Assembly: GCA_041671045.1 (NCBI GenBank)
Contig: JBAZCF010000001.1
Coordinates: 62,001-126,000 of the forward strand
Source of the DNA: Parachlamydiales bacterium
GTDB lineage: Bacteria > Chlamydiota > Chlamydiia > Chlamydiales > JABDDJ01
Direction: 5' to 3'
Length of the DNA stretch: 64,000 nucleotides
The translations under genes and the position numbers were made by a program. Below are positions 1 through 9,178 of the stretch, piece after piece. The notes beneath the pieces are model-generated. The model was not told where the DNA came from, made no database searches, and worked only from the letters and a program-made list of their open reading frames with translations. Numbering within the stretch: the first letter of the stretch is position 1; each line of letters begins with the position of its first letter.

Positions 1-58
1 TCTTAGAACCCACCGCAAAAATATAGCTTTCATTCAATTCTATTGAGGAAAAAAGAAT

Positions 59-131
59 CGTCCTCGGCGCGACTCGAACGCGCGACCTGTTGCTTAGGAG
101 GCAACCGCTCTATCCACTGAGCTACGAGAAC
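59..131 (-). tRNA. tRNA-Arg (anticodon CCU)
   Basis: The reverse complement folds as a full cloverleaf. The acceptor stem is GTTCTCG/CGAGGAC with one G-U pair, the D stem is GCTC/GAGC, the anticodon stem is GTTGC/GCAAC around loop CTCCTAA, and the T stem is GCGCG/CGCGC with loop TTCGAGT. Loop positions 34-36 read CCT, so it decodes AGG as arginine. The discriminator base is G, and CCA is not encoded and must be added by CCA transferase. A T-run follows the 3' end on the minus strand and could terminate transcription. The gene is divergent from gnd. Confidence 0.95.
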
Positions 132-238
132 AAAAGAGAGACGCTATATTAATACTCCGTAGAATTCCTTACAACATTCTAGATTGTGAATTACTCATCC
201 TTTTCGTTAGTCTATGTAAAAAACAGCATGAGGATTTT

Positions 239-1690
239 ATGGCACAAGCAGATATTGGACTAATAGGTCTCGCAGTAATGGGGCAAAACCTTGCTCTTAA
301 CATACATGATAAAGGGTATAAGATTGCTGTATTCAACCGTACAGTCACTAAGGTAGATGATTTCCTAAAAGGCCCCGCAAAAAACTCACAAGTCATCGGC
401 ACCCACTCTCTGCCAGAATTTGTAAAATCCCTTAAGCAACCACGCAAGATCATTATGATGGTCAAAGCAGGACAGGCCGTAGATGAACTTATCGCAGAAC
501 TTCTTCCTCTTCTTGATAAAGGCGACATCCTAATTGACGGCGGTAACAGTCTTTTTACAGACACGAACCGGCGCACAAGAGATCTGGATGCTAAAGGCAT
601 TCTCTTTGTCGGCGCAGGCATATCCGGTGGAGAAGAAGGTGCCCGTAATGGCCCTTCCATCATGCCCGGCGGCAACCCTAAAGCCTGGCCGCATATTAAA
701 GAAATCTTCCAATCCATTGCCGCCAAAGTCGAGACAGGTGAACCCTGCTGCGATTGGGTAGGTGATGAAGGTGCCGGACACTATGTTAAAATGGTCCATA
801 ATGGCATTGAATATGGCGATATCCAGCTCATCTGCGAATCCTATCAACTCTTAAAAAATGGCGTTAGACTAGATAACGAGCAGTTATCGCATGTCTTTGC
901 CTCGTGGAATGAGAAGCAGCTCAATAGCTACCTTATCGAGATTACCAGCCATGTGTTCCGTCAGAAAGATGAAGATGGAAAATCAGTTGTAGACCAGATC
1001 CTAGATGTGGCAGGTCAGAAAGGCACAGGTAAATGGACTGCGATTAATGCCCTAGATTTAGGTATGCCATTAACACTCATCGGTGAAGCAGTGTTTGCAC
1101 GCAATCTATCTTCCCTTAAAACAGAGCGTGAAAGGGCTAGCAAACTGCTGAAAGGTCCTCAAGAAAGTTATAAAGGGGACAGCGGCGAATTCATCGAGCA
1201 TATCCGTCAAGCACTGTACGCCTCGAAGATCATTAGCTATGCTCAAGGGTTCATGCTGATGCACCAAGCTGCTGTGGAATATAAGTGGAACTTAAACTAC
1301 GGCGCTGTTGCTTTGTTATGGCGTGGAGGCTGCATCATCCGCAGTCAATTTCTCGGTAAAATCAAAGATGCTTATGCAAAAAATCCAAAACTGGAAAACC
1401 TTTTGCTCGATGACTACTTCGTCCAAGAAATATCTTCCAGCCAAGCCGGATGGCGTAATGCTATCTCCTCAGCTGTGCAGATGGGTGTACCCACACCTTG
1501 CTTTAGCAGTGCGTTAGCCTTCTATGATGGGTACCGTAGTTCTCGTTTGCCAGCAAACCTGCTCCAAGCATTACGCGACTACTTCGGTGCACATACCTAT
1601 GAGCGCATTGACCGTCCACGTGGCGAATACCACCACACAGACTGGATCAATAGTGGAACAGGGGTCAGCGCCGGATCCTATAACGCTTAG
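239..1690 (+). CDS. gnd: 6-phosphogluconate dehydrogenase, decarboxylating
   Basis: This 483-residue protein oxidises and decarboxylates 6-phosphogluconate to ribulose 5-phosphate with NADP, in the oxidative pentose phosphate pathway. The N-terminal Rossmann motif GLAVMGQNLALNI spans about residues 9-22, and GGNS at 101-104 binds substrate. The catalytic segment HYVKMVHNGIEYGD holds K184, H187, N188 and E191. The C-terminal helical domain is complete and the length is normal for the family. An AGGA ribosome binding site lies just before the ATG. The gene stands alone, divergent from the tRNA and ending at a strong terminator. With uhpC and gapA in this window it handles imported sugar phosphates. 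Confidence 0.97.
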   Translation: MAQADIGLIGLAVMGQNLALNIHDKGYKIAVFNRTVTKVDDFLKGPAKNSQVIGTHSLPEFVKSLKQPRKIIMMVKAGQAVDELIAELLPLLDKGDILIDGGNSLFTDTNRRTRDLDAKGILFVGAGISGGEEGARNGPSIMPGGNPKAWPHIKEIFQSIAAKVETGEPCCDWVGDEGAGHYVKMVHNGIEYGDIQLICESYQLLKNGVRLDNEQLSHVFASWNEKQLNSYLIEITSHVFRQKDEDGKSVVDQILDVAGQKGTGKWTAINALDLGMPLTLIGEAVFARNLSSLKTERERASKLLKGPQESYKGDSGEFIEHIRQALYASKIISYAQGFMLMHQAAVEYKWNLNYGAVALLWRGGCIIRSQFLGKIKDAYAKNPKLENLLLDDYFVQEISSSQAGWRNAISSAVQMGVPTPCFSSALAFYDGYRSSRLPANLLQALRDYFGAHTYERIDRPRGEYHHTDWINSGTGVSAGSYNA

Positions 1691-1712
1691 TTTCAGATTT
1701 TTTTTGAGAAAT

Positions 1713-1739
1713 AAGCTTCCCCTAGTATAGGGGAAGCTT
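1713..1739. terminator. Bidirectional terminator between gnd and the BTB gene
   Basis: A perfect 12-bp inverted repeat, AAGCTTCCCCTA and its complement, surrounds loop GTA. T-rich sequence follows on both strands. It lies between the convergent ends of gnd and the BTB-domain gene, so it can serve both. Confidence 0.85.
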
Positions 1740-1751
1740 TTATAAGATGGA

Positions 1752-4376
1752 CTACCTACGGTAAATGGGAAATTGAATGCCGTAAGGTTTGCAGAGTGGA
1801 AAATAGTGCTCGCCCCCATTGACCAAATCAAACATTCTAATGACTAGATTAAGATCCTCTTCAGTTTGACCTTCTTCCATTTCGAGCGTTTCATTTTTGT
1901 AGAATACCTCCACAATAGCAGAATGTATCTGAGGCATAGCTATTTCACTCAGCAGTGTTTCAGCCATGGAGTTCGAGAACATAGTGTGGAAATAGTCACT
2001 ATACGCTGCTAAAATAACTTTATGTGCTTTGAAGTTCGCGTCAACACATTGCAAGGTAACATCATAAAAGGATTCTAAAAGTAGATGTTCTGGTGATGGC
2101 TGATCATTTTCATTCACATTACCCGCACAGAGCAATTTTCCGGCGTTTATATCGAAAGGTAAATCACTAACATAAACCTCTTGGCGGTAGATAGCTTTAA
2201 ATCTTTTCATTTCGTCCGCATCCAAAACCAACACCTGGTTTTTCTGAAGTGTTAGTTTTTTCATTATATCCGGGGCAAGGGCTAATAAAGCGCGGTGGGC
2301 AAAATACTGCTTATTATCGCTATCTTGAATTGTGATATCGGAGAAAAGTGGATTATTAAAAAACTGATGAAAAGATAGGTAGGGGGCAGGAGTATTTAAC
2401 ATCGCGAAAGCTACAAGCAGCCGAGCAATTCTATCGTGTCGGGCGGAAGGGAGAATATTATATTTGAAAAGCTCTTCCAGAATGTCAGCAGTTTTAGGAG
2501 AGATGTAAAAGAGAGCCCTTTCGTTATTTTCGGTAGGTAATAAACCTTTTAGTAGCCTGTCAAATGTCCAGTGGTTTTGTATTGCTCCAAGAATATGAAT
2601 TAATTTTATTTCCATGCTCTTGACAGCATGTTCTTCTGAGGAAATTAATATAGGGGCGCTGATGATTTGACAATCATCGCTCTCCAAACGATCAAATTTT
2701 TCAAGCGCAACTTTCCATTCAGCAGCATCTTTAAGTGCATAGAGACTCTCATTAATTTCTGCATATGGATATTGTTTGTAGAAATTCGCAAGGGAAGGGA
2801 AGATTACAGGCTTTAAATTGTTGAGGAGAGCAAAGCCCTTGGGTACTTGACTCATGACCAAACAAAACTTCCAAGGATAGGGAGCAAATGCATTCAACAA
2901 TTCTTGTGCATTCAACAATTCTTGCGCCTCGATTTGATTAGAGAGAGATGAAACTTTCTTAGTAAAAAAAGCACAGAGTTCAGGAGAACTTTCAAGATAT
3001 TCAATGATTTGAGCTGAAGGTTTGCAAACATCCTGACTGACCTCTTTAGCAATCTCCTTAGATATCGCCCAGGCGTGTTTATTCGTCCAAAAAGAAACAG
3101 GTCTGAGAATAAAAGCGTTTAATATGTCAGTATGAAGAGAAAATCTTTTCTCATATTCCTTGTTATAATAATAACAATGACTTTTCTTTTTCAAATGCTC
3201 AATGTCACTGTTTGAAATAATTTTTGAGAAAATAACAGGGGTTAATTTATTAATTCCTTGCATTAGAAAATGGTTTTCATGCCACTGTGGGTCATCAGAT
3301 ATTATCGTATGAATGACCATCTTTAGAAAATGAATACAAAATAAATTTTCACTGTCCAAAGCTTCTACTAAGAATGCAACATCAGAGGACTGATATTCAT
3401 AAAAGCAATCAAAGAATAACTTGGCGTTTATCTGAAAATCACGTACTTCATCTTCGCTATGAGGATCCATAGATTTAAAAATAGCTTGGAGGTTCTCTTT
3501 ATCTTTTGCATGGATGAAAAAATAGGCTTGATATTGCCAAGGGAGGGTTTTGATCTCTTCAATTGATATGGATTGAATAGTGGTTTCATGCATTAAGTTG
3601 TGTAAAATATGTCCTACAAAAGTAGGATGAATATCTTTATATTTTAAGAGTTTAAGGCGAGAAGAGACCGTTAAATCGTTCAAACGATCGGAATCGATAA
3701 GCTCACCTATAAACCAACGGGGAAGGATCTGTCTAGGACTTAAGTCATTTTCAATAACGAACTCAAAAAATGCAGTGGGGAATGTGCGCACATTTTGCAT
3801 AAGTTTTGGTCTGCCTAAATTCCAGTTAGAAGTAATTTGAGTACAAAATTCTCTTAGTAGTTCTTTTTGTTTTAATGTGAGTGTAGAATTTATAGGAGGA
3901 GTAAAGGATAAAACAGATTCTAAGATTTCATCCTCGTGTTGAGGAGAAGGTCTACGCATTTTTTCAGGAAAGTCGGAATAATATTCTTTAGGAACTTTTA
4001 GGAATTTGTCGAGAAAAGGAATAGAAATATTGGTTTCTTTTAAAAACACTGTATCAATTAAAGTTATTATTTTTTCATCATAGGAGGTATAAAAATCACA
4101 ATAATTCTCTTTGGATAATTTTCTGAGTTGTTTTATGAGATTTGTGACATAAGTAGTTTCAAAATGATCTAAGGATTGGTTCTTTTCAAAAAAAGTATCT
4201 AGTTTCTTACTAATTTTACGAATTGTGGCTTCGAGCTGTGGATTCCACGCAATTAGCCCAAAAGAAAATACATGACCAAACTTACGGATAATGCTAGGCT
4301 CTGAGGAAGGAGCAAAATTTAATGCAGCAATATCCTCGGTTAATTCAGCTAACAGGTTATTTTGAATAGATGGCAT
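1752..4376 (-). CDS. Large BTB/POZ-domain protein, candidate secreted effector
   Basis: This 874-residue protein has no signal peptide or clear membrane segment. The first ~670 residues are helical-looking and match no family I recognise. The last ~200 residues contain a typical BTB/POZ core: YDVTLQC followed by FKAHKVILAAYSDYF, about residues 770-800. Just before it, at about 672-705, is a shorter, diverged copy with SDITIQD and FAHRALLALA. In eukaryotes BTB domains recruit cullin-3 ubiquitin ligases and mediate dimerisation, and large BTB families are known from amoeba-associated chlamydiae. Secretion and a role in host ubiquitination are inferred, not shown. The gene is monocistronic, AT-rich and flanked by housekeeping genes. 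The BTB assignment is firm; the N-terminal role is unknown. Confidence 0.85.
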   Translation of the reverse strand: MPSIQNNLLAELTEDIAALNFAPSSEPSIIRKFGHVFSFGLIAWNPQLEATIRKISKKLDTFFEKNQSLDHFETTYVTNLIKQLRKLSKENYCDFYTSYDEKIITLIDTVFLKETNISIPFLDKFLKVPKEYYSDFPEKMRRPSPQHEDEILESVLSFTPPINSTLTLKQKELLREFCTQITSNWNLGRPKLMQNVRTFPTAFFEFVIENDLSPRQILPRWFIGELIDSDRLNDLTVSSRLKLLKYKDIHPTFVGHILHNLMHETTIQSISIEEIKTLPWQYQAYFFIHAKDKENLQAIFKSMDPHSEDEVRDFQINAKLFFDCFYEYQSSDVAFLVEALDSENLFCIHFLKMVIHTIISDDPQWHENHFLMQGINKLTPVIFSKIISNSDIEHLKKKSHCYYYNKEYEKRFSLHTDILNAFILRPVSFWTNKHAWAISKEIAKEVSQDVCKPSAQIIEYLESSPELCAFFTKKVSSLSNQIEAQELLNAQELLNAFAPYPWKFCLVMSQVPKGFALLNNLKPVIFPSLANFYKQYPYAEINESLYALKDAAEWKVALEKFDRLESDDCQIISAPILISSEEHAVKSMEIKLIHILGAIQNHWTFDRLLKGLLPTENNERALFYISPKTADILEELFKYNILPSARHDRIARLLVAFAMLNTPAPYLSFHQFFNNPLFSDITIQDSDNKQYFAHRALLALAPDIMKKLTLQKNQVLVLDADEMKRFKAIYRQEVYVSDLPFDINAGKLLCAGNVNENDQPSPEHLLLESFYDVTLQCVDANFKAHKVILAAYSDYFHTMFSNSMAETLLSEIAMPQIHSAIVEVFYKNETLEMEEGQTEEDLNLVIRMFDLVNGGEHYFPLCKPYGIQFPIYRR
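2890..2925 (-). repeat. 18-bp in-frame tandem duplication in the BTB gene
   Basis: Two adjacent 18-bp copies (2890-2907 and 2908-2925) differ only in the last base. They give a doubled AQELLN in the protein. The near identity suggests recent duplication, and the reading frame is kept. Confidence 0.9.
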
Positions 4377-4535
4377 TAATACTCATAGAAGTTGTATGAA
4401 ACAAATTTATTAATTTAAATTGCAGTTTTATTTAAGGTTGTAAAATATAAAAATATGATTATAACAAACTTATTAGTTATTGTAAATAAAATGTGCAATA
4501 ACGTTTTGGATAATTTTGCCTCGTCTTATTTATAC

Positions 4536-4563
4536 TTGAGTCTTTTTCAGATTTGAGTATGCT
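4536..4563 (+). promoter_or_regulatory. Putative sigma-70-type promoter of pheT
   Basis: A -35-like TTGAGT and a -10-like TATGCT are separated by 16 bp, in an AT-rich 218-bp gap between the divergent BTB gene and pheT. A start near 4570 would leave a leader of about 25 nt before the pheT ATG. Identified by inspection only. Confidence 0.45.
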
Positions 4564-4594
4564 GTTAGCATAGTTTCAGAGTTGGTACATATTC

Positions 4595-6982
4595 ATGAAG
4601 ATTTCCCTTTCTTGGTTAAAGCAATTTGTTGATATTGATCTCCCTGTAGATCAAATAGCTAAGTTATTGACTGTCTTGGGTTTAGAAGTTGATAGCGTAG
4701 ATGATGTCGGGCCGGACTTTAGTGGTGTTGTTGTGGGCGAAGTTAAGTCCACAGAAAAACATCCTAATGCCGATTCCTTAGTCGTGGCTCAAGTGAGCGA
4801 TGGGATTAATGAATATCAAGTGGTCTGTGGAGCATCCAATTGCCGCACAGGACTAAAAACCGCCTTTGCAAAGTTGGGAGCGGTCTTAAAGGATGAGGGT
4901 GGTAAAGATTTCAAAATCAAAAAGTCTGCTCTGAGAGGAGTAGAATCTTCAGGAATGCTCTGTAGTTTAAAAGAATTGAATCTTGGCACAGCGGACGAAG
5001 GAATTGCGGAATTTAGCGAATTTGCAGAAGTAGGGAAAGATCTCGCCTCCTTATATATAGATACTGTTTTTGAAGTGTCCCTAACTCCGAACTTAGGCCA
5101 TTGCCTTTCTGTATTTGGTGTTGCTCGTGAACTGGCTGCATCCTTATCCCTTCCGCTAAAATCTCCATTTAAAGTGTTCAACTGGCCCGCAGGTGTGCCT
5201 AATTATAAGGTGGTCATTACGGATGCTGTCAAGTGCCCGCGCTATACCTGCTGCGAAATTAAAGACGTAAAAATTGGTCCTTCACCGGACTGGATACAAA
5301 GGAAATTGATTGCCTCCGGGTTACGGCCTGTGAATAATGTTGTAGACATCACCAACTATGTATTATTGGAAGTTGGACAGCCTTTGCATGCATTTGATAA
5401 GGATAAACTTTCCGGAAATACCCTTTTTGTCAAAACAGCACAAACGGGGGATAACTTCCCGGCATTAGATGGAAACAATTATTTACTAGCAGATGGCGAT
5501 ATCACTATCTGTGATGAGAAAGGCCCTATTGCTCTTGGCGGAGTCATGGGGGGAGACAACTCTAAAGTGACTGATACCACACACACGATTGTCTTAGAAA
5601 GTGCTGTCTTCGATCCTAAAACAATCCGTAAAACCAGCAGAAGGCTGGGGCTGATCAGCGATTCCTCTTATCGTTTCGAAAAAGGAATTGATGCTGAAAA
5701 TGCTTCTCTAGCATTACTCAGAGCTGCGGAATTAATTGTTGAACTCTGTGGTGGAGAAGTTGTAGGTACCCTGACCGAAGCCTATCCCGGTAAAAAGCAG
5801 CCATTGATTATTGACTGCAGACTGGAAAAGGTTCAAAAATTATTAGGTGTTCAGCTTAGCAGCGGTGAGATCGAAACTTTTCTTTCTCGTCTAGGAATGA
5901 AAGTTCGCTATGATGCTACTAAAGAGGTCTTCTCCGTCACAGTACCTTCTTGGCGCAATGATGTGAAAGAAGAAGTCGATATCATTGAAGAAGTCGCACG
6001 CATGTATGGATACGATAATATTCCACGTTTGCAGGGCAGTTATAGAAATTCCGCTTTTGGCGATAACCCTGTCTATATTTTTGAAGGTGAAATACGTCAT
6101 TTGTTAGTAGGTGAAGGCTTGCAGGAACTTCTCACCTGCGACCTTATCAGTCCCCAGCAAATAGCTCACGCAGTGGATAAAAGTTTTCCACGCGATGCTA
6201 TCATTGAGGTTCTTAAGCCCTCCTCCATAGACCAGTCCGTTCTGCGCCCCTCTATGCTGCCCGGAATGCTGCAGGCTGTAAAACATAACCTCGACCATCA
6301 AATACGCTCTATCAGCGGTTTTGAATTGGGACGCGTACATTATAAGCAGAATGATCTCTATATAGATCAAGATGCCGTCGGCATTATCCTCACTGGAAAC
6401 AGCGCACCTTATAACTGGCTGGAGAAAACCGAGGAAGTAGATTTCTATTCTTTAAAAGGAATGATAGAAAACTTCCTTCAGGGAGTGGGAATTGCCCCCT
6501 ATGTCACTTCTCCAAGTAAATTGACTACCCTGCACCCCGGCAGGCAAGCAGCCGTGTTCGTGGGTGAGAATGAAGTGGGTGCCTTCGGAGAAATCCATCC
6601 TGAAGTCCTACGCTTCTACAACATCGATCAAAAGGTTCTTTTTGCAGAATTCAACCTGCATAATCTTTTACAGGTTCGCTTACCCAGCAAGGAATACCAG
6701 GCTCTCCCTGTTTTCCCTGCTTCGGAAAGGGATTGGACAATTACACTTAATGAATCCCAACCTGTCGGACCTCTTCTGCAAGCCGCTCAAGCTGCCCCTT
6801 CACGTTTGCTGAAGGAAGTCATTTTACTAGATATCTTCAGAGGCGGCAAACTGGAAGCGTCTCAAAAGAATGTGACTTTGCGTTTTGTTTACAGAGACGA
6901 CAAAAAAACTATCGCTCAACAAGCTGTCGATATAGAGCACGACCGCATCACACAACATGTGAATAAATCTCTAGGACGTTAA
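4595..6982 (+). CDS. pheT: Phenylalanine-tRNA ligase beta subunit
   Basis: This 795-residue cytoplasmic protein pairs with PheS to charge tRNA-Phe. It has the usual domain order. An EMAP/tRNA-binding domain lies at about residues 40-150 (VVVGEV, PNADSLVVAQV, VVCGASN). The B3/B4 editing region follows (TNYVLLEVGQPLHAFD), then B5, the catalytic-like core and a C-terminal anticodon-binding FDX-ACB domain (PVFPASERDWTI near 705). Length is standard. pheS is not adjacent. The next gene, a lipoprotein, begins 16 bp downstream, the same order as pheT and its follower in Chlamydia. Confidence 0.97.
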   Translation: MKISLSWLKQFVDIDLPVDQIAKLLTVLGLEVDSVDDVGPDFSGVVVGEVKSTEKHPNADSLVVAQVSDGINEYQVVCGASNCRTGLKTAFAKLGAVLKDEGGKDFKIKKSALRGVESSGMLCSLKELNLGTADEGIAEFSEFAEVGKDLASLYIDTVFEVSLTPNLGHCLSVFGVARELAASLSLPLKSPFKVFNWPAGVPNYKVVITDAVKCPRYTCCEIKDVKIGPSPDWIQRKLIASGLRPVNNVVDITNYVLLEVGQPLHAFDKDKLSGNTLFVKTAQTGDNFPALDGNNYLLADGDITICDEKGPIALGGVMGGDNSKVTDTTHTIVLESAVFDPKTIRKTSRRLGLISDSSYRFEKGIDAENASLALLRAAELIVELCGGEVVGTLTEAYPGKKQPLIIDCRLEKVQKLLGVQLSSGEIETFLSRLGMKVRYDATKEVFSVTVPSWRNDVKEEVDIIEEVARMYGYDNIPRLQGSYRNSAFGDNPVYIFEGEIRHLLVGEGLQELLTCDLISPQQIAHAVDKSFPRDAIIEVLKPSSIDQSVLRPSMLPGMLQAVKHNLDHQIRSISGFELGRVHYKQNDLYIDQDAVGIILTGNSAPYNWLEKTEEVDFYSLKGMIENFLQGVGIAPYVTSPSKLTTLHPGRQAAVFVGENEVGAFGEIHPEVLRFYNIDQKVLFAEFNLHNLLQVRLPSKEYQALPVFPASERDWTITLNESQPVGPLLQAAQAAPSRLLKEVILLDIFRGGKLEASQKNVTLRFVYRDDKKTIAQQAVDIEHDRITQHVNKSLGR

Positions 6983-6998
6983 TATTAGGAGCAAGACT

Positions 6999-7979
6999 AT
7001 GCACAAATCAAAATACTTTCACTGGGCCCTTCTCGCCCTAACTCTGGCTTCATGCAACTCTCGTAATTGCTACGACCCCTGTCAGGAAGTCATCGAACAA
7101 AAATATGTCCATAAATATGGAATAGAAATAGCGCCTGAAGACTGGGAAGAAAGGGGCCAATGCGGTCAAGTCATCTCTACTCGCAAAGACGGCACTACAG
7201 TTGCTGAATACTATGATAACGGCGTGCTTCATGGCGATTGCACGTATTCCTTTCCTCACAGTTCTACCGTAGCTAGAAAAGAAAGCTATGATTTCGGTGC
7301 CCTCATGGCTGAAACAGCTTACTACCGTTCCGGCGGGTCTAGGCAAGAAGTAAAGCCCACAGGCGCCAAGGGTAAAGAAGTCACTTCCTGGTACGAATCA
7401 GGTGTGCCAAAAAGCAAAGAATCTTTCGACAATGATATTCTTGTAGAAGGGGAGTACTATAATGCTGAGCATACTGTAGAAGGCCGCGTTCACGAAGGCA
7501 ACGGCACACGCATTCAACGCGATGCCTACGGACAACTCATAGCAAGAGAACTCATCCAAAACGGTGAGATCGCCCAAATCACGACCTTTCATTCCAATGG
7601 CAACCCTAAAGAAGTTATTCCTCTTTTAAAAGGAACGCGTCACGGAACAGTCCAGACCTTCCTGCCTGATGGTGAGCCTTCACGTGTTGAGGAATGGACA
7701 AACGGCATTCAGAATGGAACAACGATCACTTTTGAGAATGCAGAGGTTGTTTCCAAAGTTCCTTATACTAATGGCGTGCCTAATGGTATCGAAGAGCGCT
7801 ATCGCGACGGCAATGTCTTAGCAGTACGCATCACATGGGTTGCAGGAAATAAACATGGCCCTACCTACCATTATGCCGGCAGCAATGTCACGACAGATTG
7901 GTTCTTCCAAAACAAACCTGTATCTGAATCTGACTACGATATCCTCACTAACTACAACCAGCGCAATCGCGGTTATTAG
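6999..7979 (+). CDS. YwqK/MORN-type repeat lipoprotein
   Basis: This 326-residue protein opens with a lipoprotein signal peptide ending in LTLASC, so C19 is the likely acylated residue. The rest is a series of degenerate repeats of about 22 residues of the type Y-x-D/N-G-x-x-x-G (YYDNGVLHG, WYESGVP, FHSNGNPKE, FLPDGEPSR, PYTNGVPNG, RYRDGNV). These are characteristic of YwqK/MORN_2 proteins. It would be anchored in the cell envelope. It sits 16 bp after pheT, probably co-transcribed, in the place of the conserved hypothetical gene that follows pheT in Chlamydia. The molecular role is unknown. An AGGAG ribosome binding site precedes the ATG. Confidence 0.8.
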   Translation: MHKSKYFHWALLALTLASCNSRNCYDPCQEVIEQKYVHKYGIEIAPEDWEERGQCGQVISTRKDGTTVAEYYDNGVLHGDCTYSFPHSSTVARKESYDFGALMAETAYYRSGGSRQEVKPTGAKGKEVTSWYESGVPKSKESFDNDILVEGEYYNAEHTVEGRVHEGNGTRIQRDAYGQLIARELIQNGEIAQITTFHSNGNPKEVIPLLKGTRHGTVQTFLPDGEPSRVEEWTNGIQNGTTITFENAEVVSKVPYTNGVPNGIEERYRDGNVLAVRITWVAGNKHGPTYHYAGSNVTTDWFFQNKPVSESDYDILTNYNQRNRGY

Positions 7980-7990
7980 TATAGTAAGTC

Positions 7991-8030
7991 CGTTTCGTTC
8001 AGGTTAAGGACCCTTAACCTGGACGAAACG
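7991..8030. terminator. Terminator between two convergent genes
   Basis: A 19-bp inverted repeat with a single G-U position and a 2-nt loop lies between the lipoprotein gene and the minus-strand gene at 8061. Its stability and position suggest a bidirectional terminator. Confidence 0.8.
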
Positions 8031-8060
8031 ATCCTTTAAAACTGTCATAGCACATTTCCT

Positions 8061-8594
8061 CTAGATAGCTTTTCCCGTAGAAAGTCCATCTTGGCTAGGT
8101 TGCCAAGATTGCTCCAGCATGGCCTCAAATTCACCGTCTGAAGAAAGGGAGTATTTTTTGTACATAACAGGGATGTTGAGGGGATCAAAGAGTGTGATCC
8201 CATTGAAGGGGTGGTTTAAGGAAGTATAAAAGATTTTATGGGTGGAGAGAAGGATGCCGTGAGGCGAGAGAACCTGGCATTGAGTGCAGAAATTCTGCTC
8301 ATAAGTATAGAGCTCTATCCATAGGGTGCGGTTGTTTTGGTCTCGTATTATATACCGCCCATTTTCTTCGCTTTTGTTCCAAATAGGTGGAATTTCGGTG
8401 CGTAGGGTACGAAAATCTAAAAGTTTAGTGTCGTAGATAAGGCGATGAAAGTTGCCATGAAGGTACTCTTCGATGGAAATATGTTTATGATAAGGATCGC
8501 TGACAATTTTATATGTCAATGATTCGGAAGTGGCTAGATTTAGCCCCTGTGGTAGACCGTTTTTCCAAATGTAGGCAGCAAAGAATTTTTCCAA
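8061..8594 (-). CDS. Hypothetical protein, 177 residues
   Basis: I do not recognise this protein. It is 177 residues long, with no signal peptide, no membrane segment and no clear repeat. It is rich in aromatic residues and beta-type sequence (RYIIRDQNNRTLWIELYTYE; ILLSTHKIFYTS), which suggests a compact beta-rich fold. It stands alone on the minus strand between a strong shared terminator and a 276-bp gap. The reading frame is intact over its whole length and no alternative long frame exists here, so it is probably a real gene. Function is unknown. Confidence 0.6.
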   Translation of the reverse strand: MEKFFAAYIWKNGLPQGLNLATSESLTYKIVSDPYHKHISIEEYLHGNFHRLIYDTKLLDFRTLRTEIPPIWNKSEENGRYIIRDQNNRTLWIELYTYEQNFCTQCQVLSPHGILLSTHKIFYTSLNHPFNGITLFDPLNIPVMYKKYSLSSDGEFEAMLEQSWQPSQDGLSTGKAI

Positions 8595-8870
8595 GGTAGA
8601 ATGTTCCCTAGTTGAAATAAAAGCTTACCGCTGAAGGGTAATATTTACCATAGTTTCTGCCCAGGGGAAATTTCAAATCCTAGTTTAGAAATATTCAGGA
8701 AAGCGGTTTTAAGATCCAAAAATTACACTAGGAAATCTAAATTATTTCCTGATCTCATCTTAATGATTTGTTAATGATTGGAGGGGATACTATGGGCTTC
8801 TCTTGCTAATGGAGTTGATGGCATGGGAATTGCACTTACATAGACAACTTCAGCAAGGAAGGAGGGTCAG

Positions 8871-9083
8871 ATGAATAAAGCAGAGAGTAAATCAGAGCTA
8901 AGAGCTAAGTTGGCGCGCTTAGAGTCTATAAATGACCATTTGACTACAGAGATAGTAGAGCTAGACGCACTGATGCGCTTGGTCGGATTCTCATACGGAA
9001 TACATACTGTTAAGGCGACCGCGACAGAGATTTTAGAGAAAGGATATTTAGAGAATGTAAAAGACGATCGTGGAGACTACTAG
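8871..9083 (+). CDS. Small coiled-coil protein, tandem copy 1
   Basis: This 70-residue, charged protein has a strong ribosome binding site (AGGAGGG) 6 bp before the ATG. Residues 10-40 carry leucines and isoleucines at heptad spacing (LARLESINDHLTTEIVELD), so a short parallel coiled coil is likely. A conserved tail follows with VGFSYGIHTVKATATEIL. The next gene is a clear paralog, with 28 of 45 aligned central residues identical by my count. No family is recognised. It could be a structural, chaperone-like or DNA-associated small protein. Function is unknown. Confidence 0.75.
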   Translation: MNKAESKSELRAKLARLESINDHLTTEIVELDALMRLVGFSYGIHTVKATATEILEKGYLENVKDDRGDY

Positions 9084-9109
9084 AAGCCATCTTAAAATTT
9101 TACACAAAA

Positions 9110-9138
9110 TTGAAATAATCTTTACACGACGTTAATAA
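9110..9138 (+). promoter_or_regulatory. Putative promoter of the second coiled-coil gene
   Basis: TTGAAA and TAATAA are separated by exactly 17 bp. They lie just after the first paralog's stop codon and about 40 bp before the second paralog. This suggests that the duplicates can be expressed independently. Confidence 0.55.
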
Positions 9139-9178
9139 TTTAATTGTTTAATGGCGCATATAGCGCATGGAGGTTGCA

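Noticed and set aside
59..131. tRNA-Arg as the attachment site of an integrated element.
   Set aside because: No integrase, no direct repeat of the tRNA end and no mobile genes are visible nearby.
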